A stretch of 64,000 nt of DNA from Platycnemis pennipes (lineage: Eukaryota > Arthropoda > Insecta > Odonata > Platycnemididae), in NCBI GenBank assembly GCA_933228895.1, contig OW121848.1, forward strand, positions 154,024,688 to 154,088,687, given 5' to 3'. This document shows positions 35,401 through 43,367 of the stretch, piece by piece; position 1 is the stretch's first letter, and each line of letters begins with the position of its first letter. The notes under the pieces were generated by a model, which was not told the DNA's origin, did no database searches, and saw only the letters and a program-made list of their open reading frames with translations. The position numbers were made by a program, and so were the translations under genes.

Positions 35401-36196
35401 GTAGCTTCCTGTTCCCCTCTGGAGTGGTGGTAAAGTACCTGGCCGGAGATCAGGGGGTTACCGGTTTCGAGTACCGGTTTCGAGTTTTCGGGTCAAGGCG
35501 TTTTTTTTCGTAGTGGAAATCTTGCAAGTATGAATGCATATCAATAAACGGGGTGCAAGATATAATGACGTGAGTATCAAGAATGGAGAACTTTTTAATT
35601 GAACATGAAGGTGACGTGAAGAGATGGAAGGAATATTTGGGGGATTATGTGACTAAAATACTCCTTTTAGCCCAGATACAATGGAGGAGTAAAATGACAT
35701 AAAAAAGCGTAGAATGGATAATTAGCTTGTTAAAAATGTTGGAGAGGAGCTATAAATGCAACTGCACTATAATATTTGTGACGCGTATTTAAATTGAAGG
35801 GTAGGGTAATCACTGAATATGAAAAGTTTGTTGATTTTCACGCAAAGACTGATCTGACGCAAAGACTGACGCAATCATATGGGGCGTAGGGTAATATTAG
35901 TTCCCCCTTTCAACTTTGTGTATGTTACAGACGCTCTTTTTCAGCATCGAATAATCAGTCAAAAATCATCAACTCTATTTAACCTACCAATATTAGGATA
36001 CGCTTGCAATGGTAATTTCGCGTTTGTCGCCAAAAATCGCTATGTAATTTGGGTATCCAGTAAATTGGTAAAAGCGCCCTCTATGCAAACTGTCGTTCCT
36101 CCCTTGCATGGCTGTTTTCTACATGTGTTTTCATTTCTTTTCCAACTTTGCAGGTCCACCAAGTCGAAATCCTGCGAAAACCTGGAAACGGAGTGA
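12645..36196 (+). CDS. PDZ protein of pro-interleukin-16/PDZD2 type (3' four exons)
   Basis: Spliced coding sequence joins 12,645-14,412, 21,075-21,460, 26,118-26,256 and 36,154-36,196; all introns are GT-AG and phase is kept to the stop. Counting from an in-frame ATG at 12,587 the protein is 797 residues. A better acceptor (pyrimidine tract ending TTTCTAG at 12,644) suggests the true 5' exon is elsewhere and not identified. Residues 20-555 are low-complexity and rich in Ser, Pro, Arg and Gly. PDZ1 spans about 560-653 with the carboxylate loop altered to DLGIYI and the conserved [15 protein letters not shown]2 spans about 685-780 with [28 protein letters not shown] and GLSHGEAI. The tail is [14 protein letters not shown]2 resembles interleukin-16/PDZD2 PDZ domains by my recollection of the family; exact orthology is inference. 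Such proteins are intracellular scaffolds that bind C-terminal peptides. Confidence 0.85.
14590..15345 (+). mobile_element. LINE related to family A, 3' fragment with tail
   Basis: The frame (with stops near 14,690) encodes [59 protein letters not shown] and [18 protein letters not shown]. It is a diverged relative of the other copies. The tail CCTGCCACACACCCTCGCGG and GTGGCTTGCGGGG lies at about 15,300-15,345. 5'-truncated and dead. Confidence 0.75.
15346..15574. other. Unassigned intronic sequence
   Basis: Nothing recognised. Confidence 0.3.
15575..15900 (+). repeat. SINE family S copy
   Basis: A full-length-looking copy: GGCAGCCGAAAGCTGAAGT, GGTAATTGGGTAATGGTAGG, AGAGAAACCCGGTGTCGGCA, TTAGCCTGCTCTTAA, CATCCGACGGACGGAGTACT, CTAGGCACTCAAGTGGGGAC and a tRNA-like 3' part. 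It shares these blocks with copies at 30.5 and 34.5 kb. Confidence 0.75.
16151..16373. mobile_element. Foldback with hammerhead-ribozyme-like cores (Penelope type)
   Basis: Arms 16,201-16,230 and 16,324-16,353 are a perfect 30-bp inverted repeat. Between them a core occurs on both strands: plus 16,280-16,312 and minus 16,274-16,242. Each reads TTGATA(A/C)T, then GACT-loop-AGTC (stem II), then GAAACCTAGGTC. That order matches a type I hammerhead with a very short stem III (ACC/GGU) and a GUC cleavage triplet. The usual CUGAUGA is changed to UUGAUA(A/C), so activity is doubtful. The flank TTGCTAGGCTTCACTT is shared with the copy at 49.3 kb. Confidence 0.6.
17049..17343. mobile_element. Long-arm foldback element (family F), full copy
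   Basis: Left arm starts GTTTGAAACCGTCGGGATTA and contains AACCAAGGAGTCACGTG; the right arm repeats it inverted (GTGACTCCTTGGTTACCTAT). Same family as 6.4, 19.5 and 23.9 kb. Confidence 0.75.
17815..17935 (+). mobile_element. LINE family B 3' end
   Basis: The plus strand encodes [20 protein letters not shown] followed by [12 protein letters not shown] and a stop, then an ATG-repeat tail. This matches the 3' coding end of family B ([20 protein letters not shown] at 18.2 kb). Confidence 0.7.
18195..18690 (-). mobile_element. LINE family B 3' fragment
   Basis: The minus strand encodes [20 protein letters not shown], then [60 protein letters not shown] and the DVKEK end. This is the most intact copy here, with an open frame of 125 codons. 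The 3' tail is a CATCATCAT/ATGATG repeat at 18,200. Confidence 0.8.
19215..19275 (-). repeat. LINE family A tail, isolated
   Basis: The sequence CACCGCGAGGGTGTGTGGCA with CTACACCTACAC is the reverse complement of the family A 3' tail. Confidence 0.6.
19548..19844. mobile_element. Long-arm foldback element (family F), full copy
   Basis: Both arms are well preserved: TTGAAACTGTCGGGATTATC at the left and, inverted, GATTATCCCGACGGTTTCAA at the right. Same family as 6.4 and 17.0 kb. Confidence 0.8.
19975..20060 (+). repeat. tRNA-derived SINE head
   Basis: GCCGTAGCCGAGTGCGTAGG and GGATCGAATCCCGGTAGGG sit at A-box and B-box spacing with a long variable arm, like a Leu/Ser-type tRNA. The acceptor stem is not convincing, so this is a SINE rather than a tRNA gene. 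Confidence 0.5.
20135..20197 (+). repeat. LINE family A tail, isolated
   Basis: CCTGCCACACACCCTCGCGG, then TGGCTTGCAGGGTATCGCG and TAGGAGTAGA. A 3'-end-only insertion. Confidence 0.65.
20620..20945 (-). mobile_element. LINE family A fragment
   Basis: The minus strand encodes [40 protein letters not shown] and [20 protein letters not shown] in a mostly open frame. It stops about 130 bp before the next PDZ exon. Confidence 0.75.
21075..21460 (+). CDS. PDZ gene exon: end of PDZ1, linker, start of PDZ2
   Basis: Acceptor CCCAG|G supplies the last base of an Arg codon split with the previous exon. It encodes [20 protein letters not shown] (PDZ1 end), a Ser/Pro/Ala linker of about 30 residues, then [19 protein letters not shown] (PDZ2 start). 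The donor is GAAG|GTAAGG and one base carries over. GC-rich like the first exon. Confidence 0.88.
22442..23278. mobile_element. pogo/Tigger-like MITE
   Basis: Terminal repeats read CAGTAGAACCTTGCTTACAC at the left and, inverted, CAGTACAACCTCGATAAGAA at the right. Each side has TA (22,440-22,441 and 23,279-23,280). Internal repeats of the kind AACCTCnATAACACGAC fill both flanks. These ends and the TA target are typical of pogo-group Tc1/mariner elements. No transposase frame. Confidence 0.7.
23279..23855. other. Unassigned intronic sequence
   Basis: Moderately GC-rich with no recognised gene or repeat. Confidence 0.3.
23856..24030 (+). mobile_element. Family F foldback, left arm only
   Basis: Contains CGTCGGGATTATCTCGATTG and ACCAAGGAGTCACGTGGTAT like the full copies, then changes to LINE sequence at about 24,030, so the right arm is missing. 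Confidence 0.65.
24040..24800 (+). mobile_element. LINE family A fragment, best copy
   Basis: Encodes [60 protein letters not shown] and [20 protein letters not shown], then stops at 24,520 where later copies continue. It belongs to the C-terminal part of a non-LTR reverse transcriptase protein. Confidence 0.8.
25681..25847. mobile_element. Foldback with hammerhead-like cores
   Basis: Outer arms (TTACAGTAAAACCAACCAAG and, inverted, CTTGCTTGTGTTTTACTGTG) enclose a core on both strands. On the minus strand it reads TTGATAATGCCGCTAAAGCG followed by TTGAAACCTTGGTTGG; the plus strand has TAATGACGCTAAGGCG then TTGAAACCTTGCTTG. The layout is the same as at 16.2 and 49.2 kb. Confidence 0.5.
26118..26256 (+). 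CDS. PDZ gene exon: C-terminal half of PDZ2
   Basis: Acceptor TTCCGGCAG|G continues the Gly codon split with the previous exon. It encodes [20 protein letters not shown] and the alpha-2/beta-6 part [16 protein letters not shown]. The donor is CACAG|GTGAGA with two bases carried over. Confidence 0.88.
27280..27860 (+). repeat. Dispersed repeat D1, copy 1
   Basis: Shares GGGGTCGTTTACCATAT, GCCGAATCTGATAG, GTATTTTTCCGTTCTTCGAT and TTATAAGCGGCGAAAAACTG with 33,928-34,450. Unclassified interspersed repeat. Confidence 0.65.
28205..28455 (+). repeat. Dispersed repeat D2, copy 1
   Basis: Similar to 30,170-30,425 over about 250 bp: TTGCAATCCTTC, AAGGAGAGAGAATATGA, GTCAATTGTCGTGATAAT and AGGAGGACGA are shared. 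Unclassified. Confidence 0.65.
29100..29780 (+). mobile_element. Degenerate LINE reverse transcriptase fragment
   Basis: Around 29,140 the frame encodes [20 protein letters not shown], the conserved (G)VPQGSVLGPLLF motif of non-LTR reverse transcriptases, with the catalytic YADD decayed to ITDD. Further down, frames with stops encode [30 protein letters not shown] and [11 protein letters not shown]. It is a dead element in sense orientation in the PDZ intron. Confidence 0.75.
30170..30425 (+). repeat. Dispersed repeat D2, copy 2
   Basis: Second copy of the 28.2 kb repeat. Confidence 0.65.
30484..30725 (+). repeat. SINE family S copy inside an inverted repeat
   Basis: Contains GGGGAGGCGACCGATAGCTG, GAGAAACCCGGTGTTGGCAT and CCATCCGACGGACGGAGTAC. 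It is flanked by inverted sequence: GGATTCGTTTTTACCACCCA on the left matches, inverted, TGCGTGGAAAAAACGAATCC on the right. Confidence 0.7.
30840..30913 (+). repeat. tRNA-like 3' part of SINE family S and a poly-C run
   Basis: CCGGAAATCAAACCCAGGCC, then GGAGGCCAGTACTCTACCCA is the terminal part of SINE S. A run of 14 C follows. Confidence 0.6.
30914..31724. other. Unassigned intronic sequence
   Basis: Overlapping open frames in three phases have no family signature. Nothing recognised. Confidence 0.3.
31725..31960 (-). repeat. Dispersed repeat, copy matching 4.9-5.2 kb
   Basis: Inverted relative to 4,945-5,165, with shared blocks such as GAATGGAGATCACGTTCTC. Confidence 0.65.
32205..32545 (-). 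mobile_element. LINE family B 3' fragment
   Basis: The plus strand carries CCTAGGATTGGTTTGACGCA and TGTCTTCATCAGGCCATTGT, the complement of the family B 3' coding end seen at 18.2 kb. Confidence 0.75.
32575..32908 (+). repeat. Dispersed repeat D3, part 1
   Basis: Matches the reverse complement of 45,387-45,700 closely (GTCAAAGAAACAGAGGAAAG, GTGCTAAATATATAGTTTAA, ACTCAGGGGAATCAAAT). Unclassified. Confidence 0.7.
32909..33594. other. Unassigned sequence between D3 parts
   Basis: No counterpart in the 45 kb copy of D3, where the two parts are adjacent. This is either an insertion here or a deletion there. No ends were recognised. Confidence 0.35.
33595..33760 (+). repeat. Dispersed repeat D3, part 2
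   Basis: Matches the reverse complement of 45,220-45,386: TTTCCCATGGACTCAAGAGA and CACTGTTCCATCCAAGTGCC are shared or nearly so. Confidence 0.65.
33928..34450 (+). repeat. Dispersed repeat D1, copy 2
   Basis: Second copy of the 27.3 kb repeat. Confidence 0.65.
34464..34725 (+). repeat. SINE family S copy
   Basis: Contains CCGACGGACGGAGTACTGAA, AGGCACTCAAGTGGGGACCG and the tRNA-like end CCGGGAATGGAACCCGGGCC. The best-preserved 3' end of the family here. Confidence 0.75.
34732..34766 (+). repeat. 35-bp exact direct repeat, left copy
   Basis: TTCAACTTTGTGTATGTTAC through TCTTTTTCA recurs exactly at 35,909-35,943. Confidence 0.75.
34964..35180 (-). mobile_element. Foldback with near-canonical hammerhead core
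   Basis: Arms 34,964-34,988 and 35,156-35,180 are inverted copies (TCCACTATAGACATTTATTG type). On the minus strand 35,022-34,989 reads CTGATGA, then a stem II of GTTA/TAAC, then TATACCTGGGTCC. A second CTGATGA with a TAAC-AAAACC partner lies on the same strand at about 35,115-35,065. CTGATGA is the exact hammerhead core; the GAAA box is decayed to TATA or AAAA. Confidence 0.55.
35415..35480 (+). repeat. tRNA-like SINE head
   Basis: GGTGGTAAAGTACCTGGCCG and GGTTACCGGTTTCGAGTACC resemble A and B boxes. The B-box part is duplicated (ACCGGTTTCGAGT twice). Confidence 0.4.
35909..35943 (+). repeat. 35-bp exact direct repeat, right copy
   Basis: Partner of 34,732-34,766. Confidence 0.75.
36154..36196 (+). 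CDS. PDZ gene last coding exon
   Basis: Acceptor CAACTTTGCAG|G restores the split Arg codon, then [13 protein letters not shown] and the stop TGA at 36,194-36,196. The polypyrimidine tract TTTTCATTTCTTTTCC precedes it. The tail does not end in a PDZ ligand. Confidence 0.8.
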
Positions 36197-36834
36197 CAAG
36201 GCGGAGCGACCCTCAACTGCAGGTGCCTGGCATGTATGAAGCAAGACTAGTACAAACGGAATAAGCTTTAATACTAACTTCATATGTCCACTACAATTCA
36301 TTTGTGCGCGCGCTAAGACTTCCTCCCCTGATGTTAAGTTCCCTGAATATTATTCAAGTGGAGTGATATCACGGCTGAGCCGAAAAAGTCGCCGAGGAAA
36401 GTGTTTGTGAGTGCAGCAGTGTTGTGTTTTTTTTAAATGGTGCTGACGTTGAATGGCTGGTCCTCCTGCTGGAGGCTGGAGACATACCGAACTGTGGCCG
36501 CGTTTCCTGAATCCCTGGGAGACGGGCCCGACGCAAGGGTCGCAGTCAACGAGGCCCCGTAACTCATTCCGCCCACGCCGTCCCTCCTCGTGCGTTTGTG
36601 TCACCGCTGTCGTGAACTGCGCGGCCGTGTTTCCCACCTTCCGATGACCCTTAACGCGATGAGGTCACAGTGTGCGTCCCTGTCAATCTCGCGTACGCCG
36701 CAGGCTACGTTTCGTCCGGTGGCAGAAGCGCCTCCTTCGGCCGCAAAGGGAAAAACGACCGAAGTCCCTCGCACTTGCTTTCGCTCGAAATGCGAGTGAC
36801 CGTCCAGTGGTTACGCTCCCGAGCTCACGTCTTA

Positions 36835-37169
36835 AGCTACGTTTTCACGTGGCCGTTTTTGCGTTGCGTTGACGCTGCGTTGTGCGGCAGGAAAATACCC
36901 TGTTTTCATGTCACCGGCAGCGCCAGCAGCAACGCACCAAAACATATGGCGCTGGTAAACCGTGGTATAGGTGATAATCCAGCGAAAGAATCACGTGACG
37001 AACAAATGACAGGTATAATGCGTTGTTCCTCGCTCTGACGCAGCTGCGTCAGCGCAGAAAGATGAAAGATAACCAACTCGGACGGCAACGCAGGCTGCGT
37101 TGGCGTGCTTGCTTCTGATTGGTGGCGCAGTGTGCGTCAACGCAAAAACGGCCACATGAAAACGTAGCT
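36835..37169. mobile_element. PIF/Harbinger-like MITE
   Basis: Ends read AGCTACGTTTTCACGTGGCC at the left and the inverse at the right (GGCCACATGAAAACGTAGCT). TTA flanks each side (36,832-36,834 and 37,170-37,172), the 3-bp target typical of Harbinger elements. About 335 bp, no coding capacity; contains GACGCAGCTGCGTC dyad. Confidence 0.75.
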
Positions 37170-37482
37170 TTACTGTCTCCAGCTGAGGAGGAGGAGACTC
37201 TCCTTGGCCGAAAGTGAATGAACAGTCTTCCTACGACACCCGCATCCAATGCGAGGTGTGTGTGCTCTTCGTTTTGGGATTTGTTCCCACTTAATTTTTT
37301 TTTTTTTACTATCCGAGCAACTCCATTTTTTAAAAGGAAATCTGTGCGTCTCGGATTGTAATTTTTTTAATTTCCATGTTAATATTTGTATTTTTAAAGT
37401 TTAAAAGACATTTTTGTCCTAGAACGAATCACGTCCACTCATTCTAGTCCTTTTCGTGTGCTCTATAAATATTCACATATGT

Positions 37483-37504
37483 ATGTGAGTGTGTGTGTGT
37501 GTGT
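37483..37504 (+). repeat. GT dinucleotide microsatellite
   Basis: A run of nine or so GT units between two copies of ACATATG-like sequence. Confidence 0.8.
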
Positions 37505-37974
37505 ACATATGCATACTACGATGAAAAAAATCCGAGACATTCGATATGATGTATATTTAAACAATAAACTTTTTGATACATGCAAATTGAATTTTAATTT
37601 TGGGGAAGTGTATGGTATTTTTCAGAGGTACTTAACCAATTTGATCGAAACGTGCTATCTATGAACAAAAGGAAGGTGAGTTTGCATTTTTTTCCTTCCT
37701 AGAATTTGGCATTCCGTCATTGGTGAATTAAGCTGTTGCCATTTGAGGAGTGGGAAACTGGACTACTTGATGACATTCAAACGACACCCAAAACCGCCTC
37801 GAGGGTACGTATCTATAGCAATCGTGTATTGGGAGCATAAACAGTATCATAATAGTAGTAATATAGTAGTAGTAGATTTAGTAGTTTTTCTTCTTTTTTT
37901 CCCCAATTACTTTTAAAGGTGTAGTCTTTGTTTTGTAGTGTTCATTTCTGTTTGTTGTGTCATTGTTCCTGGTG

Positions 37975-38035
37975 TGGATGCACCCCCTGCCACACACCCT
38001 CGAGGTGGCTTGCAGGGTATGTCTTAGATATATAG
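37975..38035 (+). repeat. LINE family A tail, isolated
   Basis: CCTGCCACACACCCTCGAGG and TGGCTTGCAGGGTATG. 3'-end-only insertion. Confidence 0.65.
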
Positions 38036-38980
38036 ATATAATCACGACGTGTCGTCACCAAGTGTCTTTCGCTGACAGAACGATATTCCCTAAAAAACGG
38101 CATCCACGGACTAGGATAAAGCCAATATGTTCGCAAAGCAAACGAGGTGACGAGACGAATTGACTTCTGGTACCCAAGTGTTGAATCTTTCGGTACGCTG
38201 TAACGAATGAAATTTGTCGTCATGATAACGTCATTCGTTTCTAGTTATTCGTTTATCCACGGTGATAACAAAATATGACGTTCGAAGAAATATCCCTAAG
38301 CATTAAGTCGTTCTTGGGAAGTAAGGGTAGGCTGCATTCAAGCATTTTTATCTGCATGGCACTCGCCTTTATCTCTGCCTTTTAGTCTACCTTCGTCAAA
38401 CAAGACGGGAGGGGGGGAGTTGCCATCGTTCTCCCACACTGTCAATCACCGACCTTCCCGCTGAACGCCGATTCTTGTGCTATTGGGTTATGCTTCTCAG
38501 GTTTTAGTGCCATCATTACCGAGCGCAGGCGTCGTCGTCGCATTCGAATTCAGTTCATCGAACACCAGCAATGCCTACAATTTTCGCATTTACCGGCTTC
38601 TCTCGAACTTGCTTCACACTCCATAGCTCCGGGCATGTCACTATCCGTTGGGGAAGAGATACGCGTCCCGTGCAAATGAACGTTGGGCATTCGATAGCAA
38701 AGTAGGAAACTGTTTTCCACAACGTGTGTGTGGTCCGTAGGGCACTGCGGCGGAACTGTTGTTGACTTATCTTTGGAATGAAGGAGTGTGAAATCCAGGG
38801 CCATTTGCTACCCTCCGAGGAGGTTTTGACTTACCTCACGATGACGTGCTCCTAACTACTCCCCACTCTCCCCTTTGAAGGCATTGAAAGTTTCCATTGC
38901 CACTCCCTAAACTTAACCCAACCCTTAAATCTCTCTCTCAGAAATATCCACGAATTTAAAGCATTTTCTAAACAAATATG
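38036..38980. other. Unassigned intergenic sequence
   Basis: Nothing recognised. Confidence 0.3.
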
Positions 38981-38989
38981 CTCCCAGAC

Positions 38990-39190
38990 ATGATAAAATG
39001 GACAATTTTGTACTAAAACAACTTCCTTTACCCTGTCGCTACTTTTTGCAAACTTTTTCAACTCTTGCCTCCTCCTTTCTAACTTCCCTTCCTCATGGAA
39101 TCTTACAGGAGTAACAATATTTCGTAATCCTAACAAATTTCCTTCCTCCCCACTTCCTATCTCCCTTCCCTCTGCTCCACGTACTGTTTG
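38990..39190 (+). mobile_element. Jockey-type LINE reverse transcriptase, N-terminal remnant
   Basis: The frame from about 39,030 encodes LFANFFNSCLLLSNFPSSWN, then TGVTIFRNPNKFPSSPLPIS and LPSA. This is the decayed form of the non-LTR motif in which F-P-x-x-W-K is followed by KPGK and RPISLL. Dead fragment. Confidence 0.5.
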
Positions 39191-39255
39191 GTGTAGTAGT
39201 TAAAGAGTGTTGACCTTTAACCCAGAGGGACCAGCCTTAAATCCCGGCTGTGAAA
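39187..39255 (+). repeat. tRNA-derived SINE head
   Basis: TTTGGTGTAGTAGTTAAAGA and AAATCCCGGCTGTGAA sit at A-box and B-box spacing. Acceptor stem is not closed, so not a functional tRNA gene. Confidence 0.45.
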
Positions 39256-39424
39256 GATATTTCTCATTGACAAACCCAGCTGTTTCAGGCTCATCTGTGA
39301 AAATTCATGGTCACTGAATGAATGCATTTGTCGTTTCCACCAAATTTAGTACGGTAATTAAATGGAAGTTACAAAGTTTGCAATTGTTCAGTGATATTTC
39401 TCATTGGTTAACCCTAACGTAGGT

Positions 39425-39490
39425 TGAGTGGCATTGTGGAGAGCATTCCGTTCAACATACCGTCCGTCGGATGGGACGTTGATCCATGGC
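39425..39490 (-). repeat. SINE family S fragment
   Basis: CCGTCCGTCGGATGGGACGT is the inverted diagnostic block of SINE S. Confidence 0.55.
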
Positions 39491-39614
39491 TTTTCCACCA
39501 ATCGTTGAGAAATTTAATGCCGACGTCGGGTAGTGCGAGTACAGACTTGAAAATGACGGATAAAGATCCTGCTCCGTCTGGAACAAGCTATCGACCAAAA
39601 ACCCCAACAGACAA

Positions 39615-39790
39615 TAGAGTACTAACCTCCCATTCCGAGGGCCCGGGTATGATTCCCGGCAGTGGCGGATTTTTCAATGGCAAACCGGTCCACACTTGAG
39701 TGCCTTGTAGAGGGCATTTCAGGTTCAGTACTCCGTCCGTCGGATGGGACGTTAAGCCGTGCTCCCCTAGGCGTCTGTCCTTAAGAGGAG
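39615..39790 (-). repeat. SINE family S copy
   Basis: Reverse-strand copy with GAGGGCCCGGGTATGATTCC (tRNA-like end), CACTTGAGTGCC and CCGTCCGTCGGATGGGACGT. Confidence 0.75.
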
Positions 39791-40149
39791 GCTGTAAACC
39801 TCCTTTTAATAGGTCGTTCACTTCTCTCTTCTTTTTCTTTCGTCCTCCCTTTGGTTCGCGCCCGCTTCCTCCTTAATCCTCTTCCCTCTTTTTTTTATCG
39901 TCCCGTAGTTGGTTTTCGTCTGCTTCCTTTTCTTTTCGGTCTCCACCATTCTTCTCCTGTTTACTCTCCCACTCCCTTGGTGATATTGTTTATTTTTTAT
40001 TTACTATTAGAAATGTTATTTAATTTTTCACTTACATTTAGAAATATTATTTAACTTGAAATCTATTTTATAGTACAGTAAATATTAATATATTTAATTC
40101 TATAACTTATAAGAAATATTATAAACATTTCATAAGCACTTAGAAATCG

Positions 40150-40295
40150 TACCGTTACAAGGCTAATGCTGACGCCGAGTTTCCCTCCACCCTTACTCCG
40201 TTCCCTGAAAACTTCTATAATCACCCGATTACCCACCTTTCCTATATGGCGTAAATGACCTCAGCTGTCGGTCGCCTCCCCTGAATAATTAACTA
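40150..40295 (-). repeat. SINE family S 5' part
   Basis: Reverse-strand copy with GCTGACGCCGAGTTTCCCTC, CGATTACCCACCTTTCC and GCTGTCGGTCGCCTCCCCTG, matching the 5' part of the 30.5 kb copy. Confidence 0.7.
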
Positions 40296-40299
40296 ATAC

Positions 40300-40608
40300 A
40301 GATTGACCAATGGGATCCCAGCGCGGACCCTCCACTGACCGCCAGGTCTTCCGCCTGTTGGTGTATGTATCAGACAGCTTCAACACAAGCGAGGTCCTCT
40401 TGACGGCGTTCCTCTTCATTGAAAATGCGTTGACCACGTCTGACCCGGAGGTCATCTCATGATTAATTCCTCGCCCCTCCCCCCAATCAGAAGAACCTCT
40501 CCAAAATCATCAAATCCTTCCTTTCCAGAAGCTTCTTTTTTTTAACAAAGTCTGCTCCGCATCCTCCTTCCCTCGGATCTCCTGCAAAGTGCGATTCCAT
40601 TTCTCAAT
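40300..40608 (+). mobile_element. Jockey-type RT remnant, left half (split by hAT)
   Basis: Frames with shifts encode LLTAFLFIENA (the FLDIEKAFD motif region) and NLSKIIKSFLSRSFFF. At the hAT insertion point the frame reads FLNLY and joins TTNFPTLSHT beyond the element. Confidence 0.6.
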
Positions 40609-40764
40609 CTGTACACCATAGGCGGATTTGGGGGGAGCACGGGGGCACGTCCCCCCCCCCCCCCCCCCCAGACGCTTAAAAAAATTGACAAGATTTTTAA
40701 CATGGTCCCGTTATAATTACGTTCGTTTGGTTTTGTGCACTATGGAGCCTCAATCACAGTACAT

Positions 40765-40978
40765 ACTTCATCATCATCATTGGCCAACAATCCTAGGATT
40801 AGTTTGACGCAGCTTCCACTCGATTCTTCTATCGGCCAACCTTTTCGTTGTGACGTAATTCTTCTCTTTTACATCCTTCACAACCTGTTCCATGTATCTC
40901 ATACGAGACCTGCCCATTCCAATCCTCCAATTCACTTTTCCTTCGACGATAGCCTCCATCAGGCCATCGTGTAGTACA
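40765..40978 (-). mobile_element. LINE family B fragment nested in the hAT
   Basis: Complement encodes [20 protein letters not shown]. The flanks share AGTACAT (about 40,760 and 40,974), a likely target duplication. Inserted after the hAT arrived. Confidence 0.7.
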
Positions 40979-41229
40979 TCCTTATTATGGGAAAATAAAA
41001 TTATCGTAAAATTCGCAAATTTTCAAAAGAGAGGAATAGATTTACCAGAAAGTACGCGAGTGAAACTTATTGTCCGCGTCTGGCTGACTTTGCGAATCCA
41101 GTAAATACCAGTGGCTGAAAAATACTTGGCAACCTACAACATACTTTAAGTTTCCACTGGTGAGTGAGGGGAAAAAAACCGGTCTTTTCAAAGCTGAGCT
41201 GGTTAAAAGGACATGAATGGCTAGAATAC

Positions 41230-43226
41230 ATCAAAATTGCTGGTGGATGATTGTGCAAAATGTGTATTCTTTTTAGTCGGCGTGAGGGGGGTATATATAA
41301 TGTAAAGCTGGGACAGTTGGTGTCGGAACCACTGAAAACATATAAAAAGGCCATCGAAACGATCAGACACCACGAGAGCACGAAATATCACCAGGCGAAC
41401 ATGGTAACATCTCAAAATATTTTTACGTTAATGGAGGGAAAATCAATGGACGTTGTTGTCCAAATGAGATCCCAGGAAATGAAAACTATTGAAGAGAATC
41501 ATAAAAAACTTATACCCATTATAAAAACAATTATATTATGTGGAATGCAAAACATACCATTAAGAGGTCACAGGGATGATGGTGATTTAGAATTGGAAAG
41601 TTCCTACGGAGAAGGCAACTTCAGAGCGTTGTTGAATTTCCGAATCGATGCTGGAGATAAGATACTGCATGAACACGTAAAAATATGTGCTAAAAACGCT
41701 TCCTACATAAGCAAGTCGACACAAAATGACTTGATTGAGTGCCTTGGGGGATTAATCTCAATCAAAATAGCAAGCAACATTAAAAAGGCCAAATATATTA
41801 CTATTATAGCTGATGAGACCACAAATGTTTCTGTTTGTGAGCAACGGACCATTTGTATTCGTTTTTTTTCTTTGTAGATGAAAATTAAATACAAGAAGAC
41901 TTTCTCATGTTTGCCGAAGTTGATAAACTTACTGGAGAAAACATTGCTCAGCATATTTTGAAGGCGATCAAAAACCTTAACCTGGACATGACATTATGCC
42001 GGGGTCAAGCATACGATGAAGGAGCCTACATGAGTGGTAAAATAAAAGGTGTTCGGGCATGCATATAGCATTAAGCTGTTAGCCTTTTTTACTCATTTGC
42101 ATGCCACCGACTCAACTTAGCTATCACTACTGCCTGCACCGTACTCAGCATAAGAAATGCCGTAGGGGTTATCTCAAGTGTAGCAACTTTCTTTCGTGAG
42201 TCAGCTCAACGAATAAATCTCATCAGGGAAGAAATGCAAGTTCATCTGCCAAAGGAGAAACACAATGTAATAAAAAAAAATGTGTGAGACCAGATGGGTG
42301 GAAAGACATGAAGCTGTTTGGACGTCTTGCCATGTCTTCCTGGAATTTTGCAAAATATGGTTGAGAAAGGGTTCAGAAGTGCTCCAAGCTATCATATCAT
42401 CGGAAATTATTGCAAGCTTGGTAATCCTCGCTGATATTTTAGGAATCACGCTGCCGTTATCTCGGTCATTACAAGCCATTGCAATTGATTTACTTTCTGC
42501 AGTTCAGCTTATCAATACGACCACAGCCAGTCTGCAGATGCAACGTTAAACCAGCACGGATGCATTAAAAAAACATTTAATGTGGCTGAGGCCCTTGCAA
42601 ATGAAATGGGTACAGAAATCACGGTCCACGCAGAATTACCGGCCGTCAAACAAATAGGTCAAATATTCAGACTGAGTCTATTGAAGAGTATTAACGACTT
42701 ACAATATATATTCCTTTTCTAGATTATTTGTTAAAGGAAATATCATCCAGGTTCCCTAACGCTCAGCTGCAAAAATCGGACACTTGCAAAAGCTACTGTC
42801 CCATAACTTCAGTAGTGAAGATATTGAGGAGTTTTGCAAGGTGCTGAAGTATATAAAGTGGACCTTCCTTGTTTTTTAGCTTTGAAGGGAGAGCTAAAAA
42901 TTTGGCAAGGGATGAAAGAAGATATTATGCCAAAGTCTCCAGTAGATACCTACAAAAAAGCAACGGCGCTGCCACATAGAACTCTGTGTCAATTGTTGTG
43001 CACGTTCCCTGTGACTACTTGGACAGCCGAGCGATCTTTCTCCACCTTACGCCGATTAAAAACATATCTTCGCAGCAGAATGACAGAAGATCGTTTGAAT
43101 GGACTGGCTTTAATGCATATCTATGAAGACATTGTGTCAAAAATGAACGTTAAGGAAGTACTGGACATCTTCAGCAGGAAACATAAAAGAAAATATTATT
43201 ATATATGTAACTTAATAATATTTTGA
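41230..43226 (+). pseudogene. hAT transposase, decayed (zinc finger MYM-type 1-like)
   Basis: Open pieces lie in order with frameshifts and stops. Piece 1 (41,230-41,877) has a TTF-type zinc finger, CKMCILFS through HHESTKYH, then a DUF4371-like part ending TIIADETTNVSVCEQRTICI. The DE within DETT fits a catalytic acidic residue of the RNase H fold. Piece 2 (about 42,280-42,545) has CETRWVERHEAVW, the CRTRWxxR motif. Piece 3 (42,834-43,226) has the hAT C-terminal dimerisation motif TTWTAERSFSTLRRLKTYLR and MTEDRLNGLALMHI. No intact frame remains. Confidence 0.82.
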
Positions 43227-43367
43227 TATGAATAACCTATATATTAAAATAAAGAGTATATTTCGTACAGTAATAGTTGTATGTTGTTTGTTAATCCCAA
43301 ATATGAGATTTTTGCCGGCCTAACCCTTATGCCCCTCCCAGAAAAATATATTCTGGATCCGCCCTTG

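Larger units (their letters stand above)
26257..36153 (+). other. PDZ gene intron, 9.9 kb
   Basis: GT-AG intron joining PDZ2 to the last coding exon. 26,257-27,060 shows nothing recognisable; later parts hold the repeats listed separately. Confidence 0.75.
36197..37568 (+). other. Putative 3' UTR and poly(A) signal of the PDZ gene
   Basis: No further open frame follows the stop. The first clear AATAAA I noted downstream is at 37,563-37,568. A Harbinger-like MITE lies within the interval. The transcript end is inferred, not shown. Confidence 0.4.
40617..43367 (+). mobile_element. hAT transposon with 8-bp target duplication
   Basis: Termini read CATAGGCGGATTTGG and, inverted from the right, CAAGGGCGGATCCAG. 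The duplication CTGTACAC is exact (40,609-40,616 and 43,368-43,375). It contains a decayed transposase on the plus strand and a LINE family B fragment at 40,765-40,978. A 19-C run lies near the left end. It sits inside a jockey-type reverse transcriptase remnant. Confidence 0.88.
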
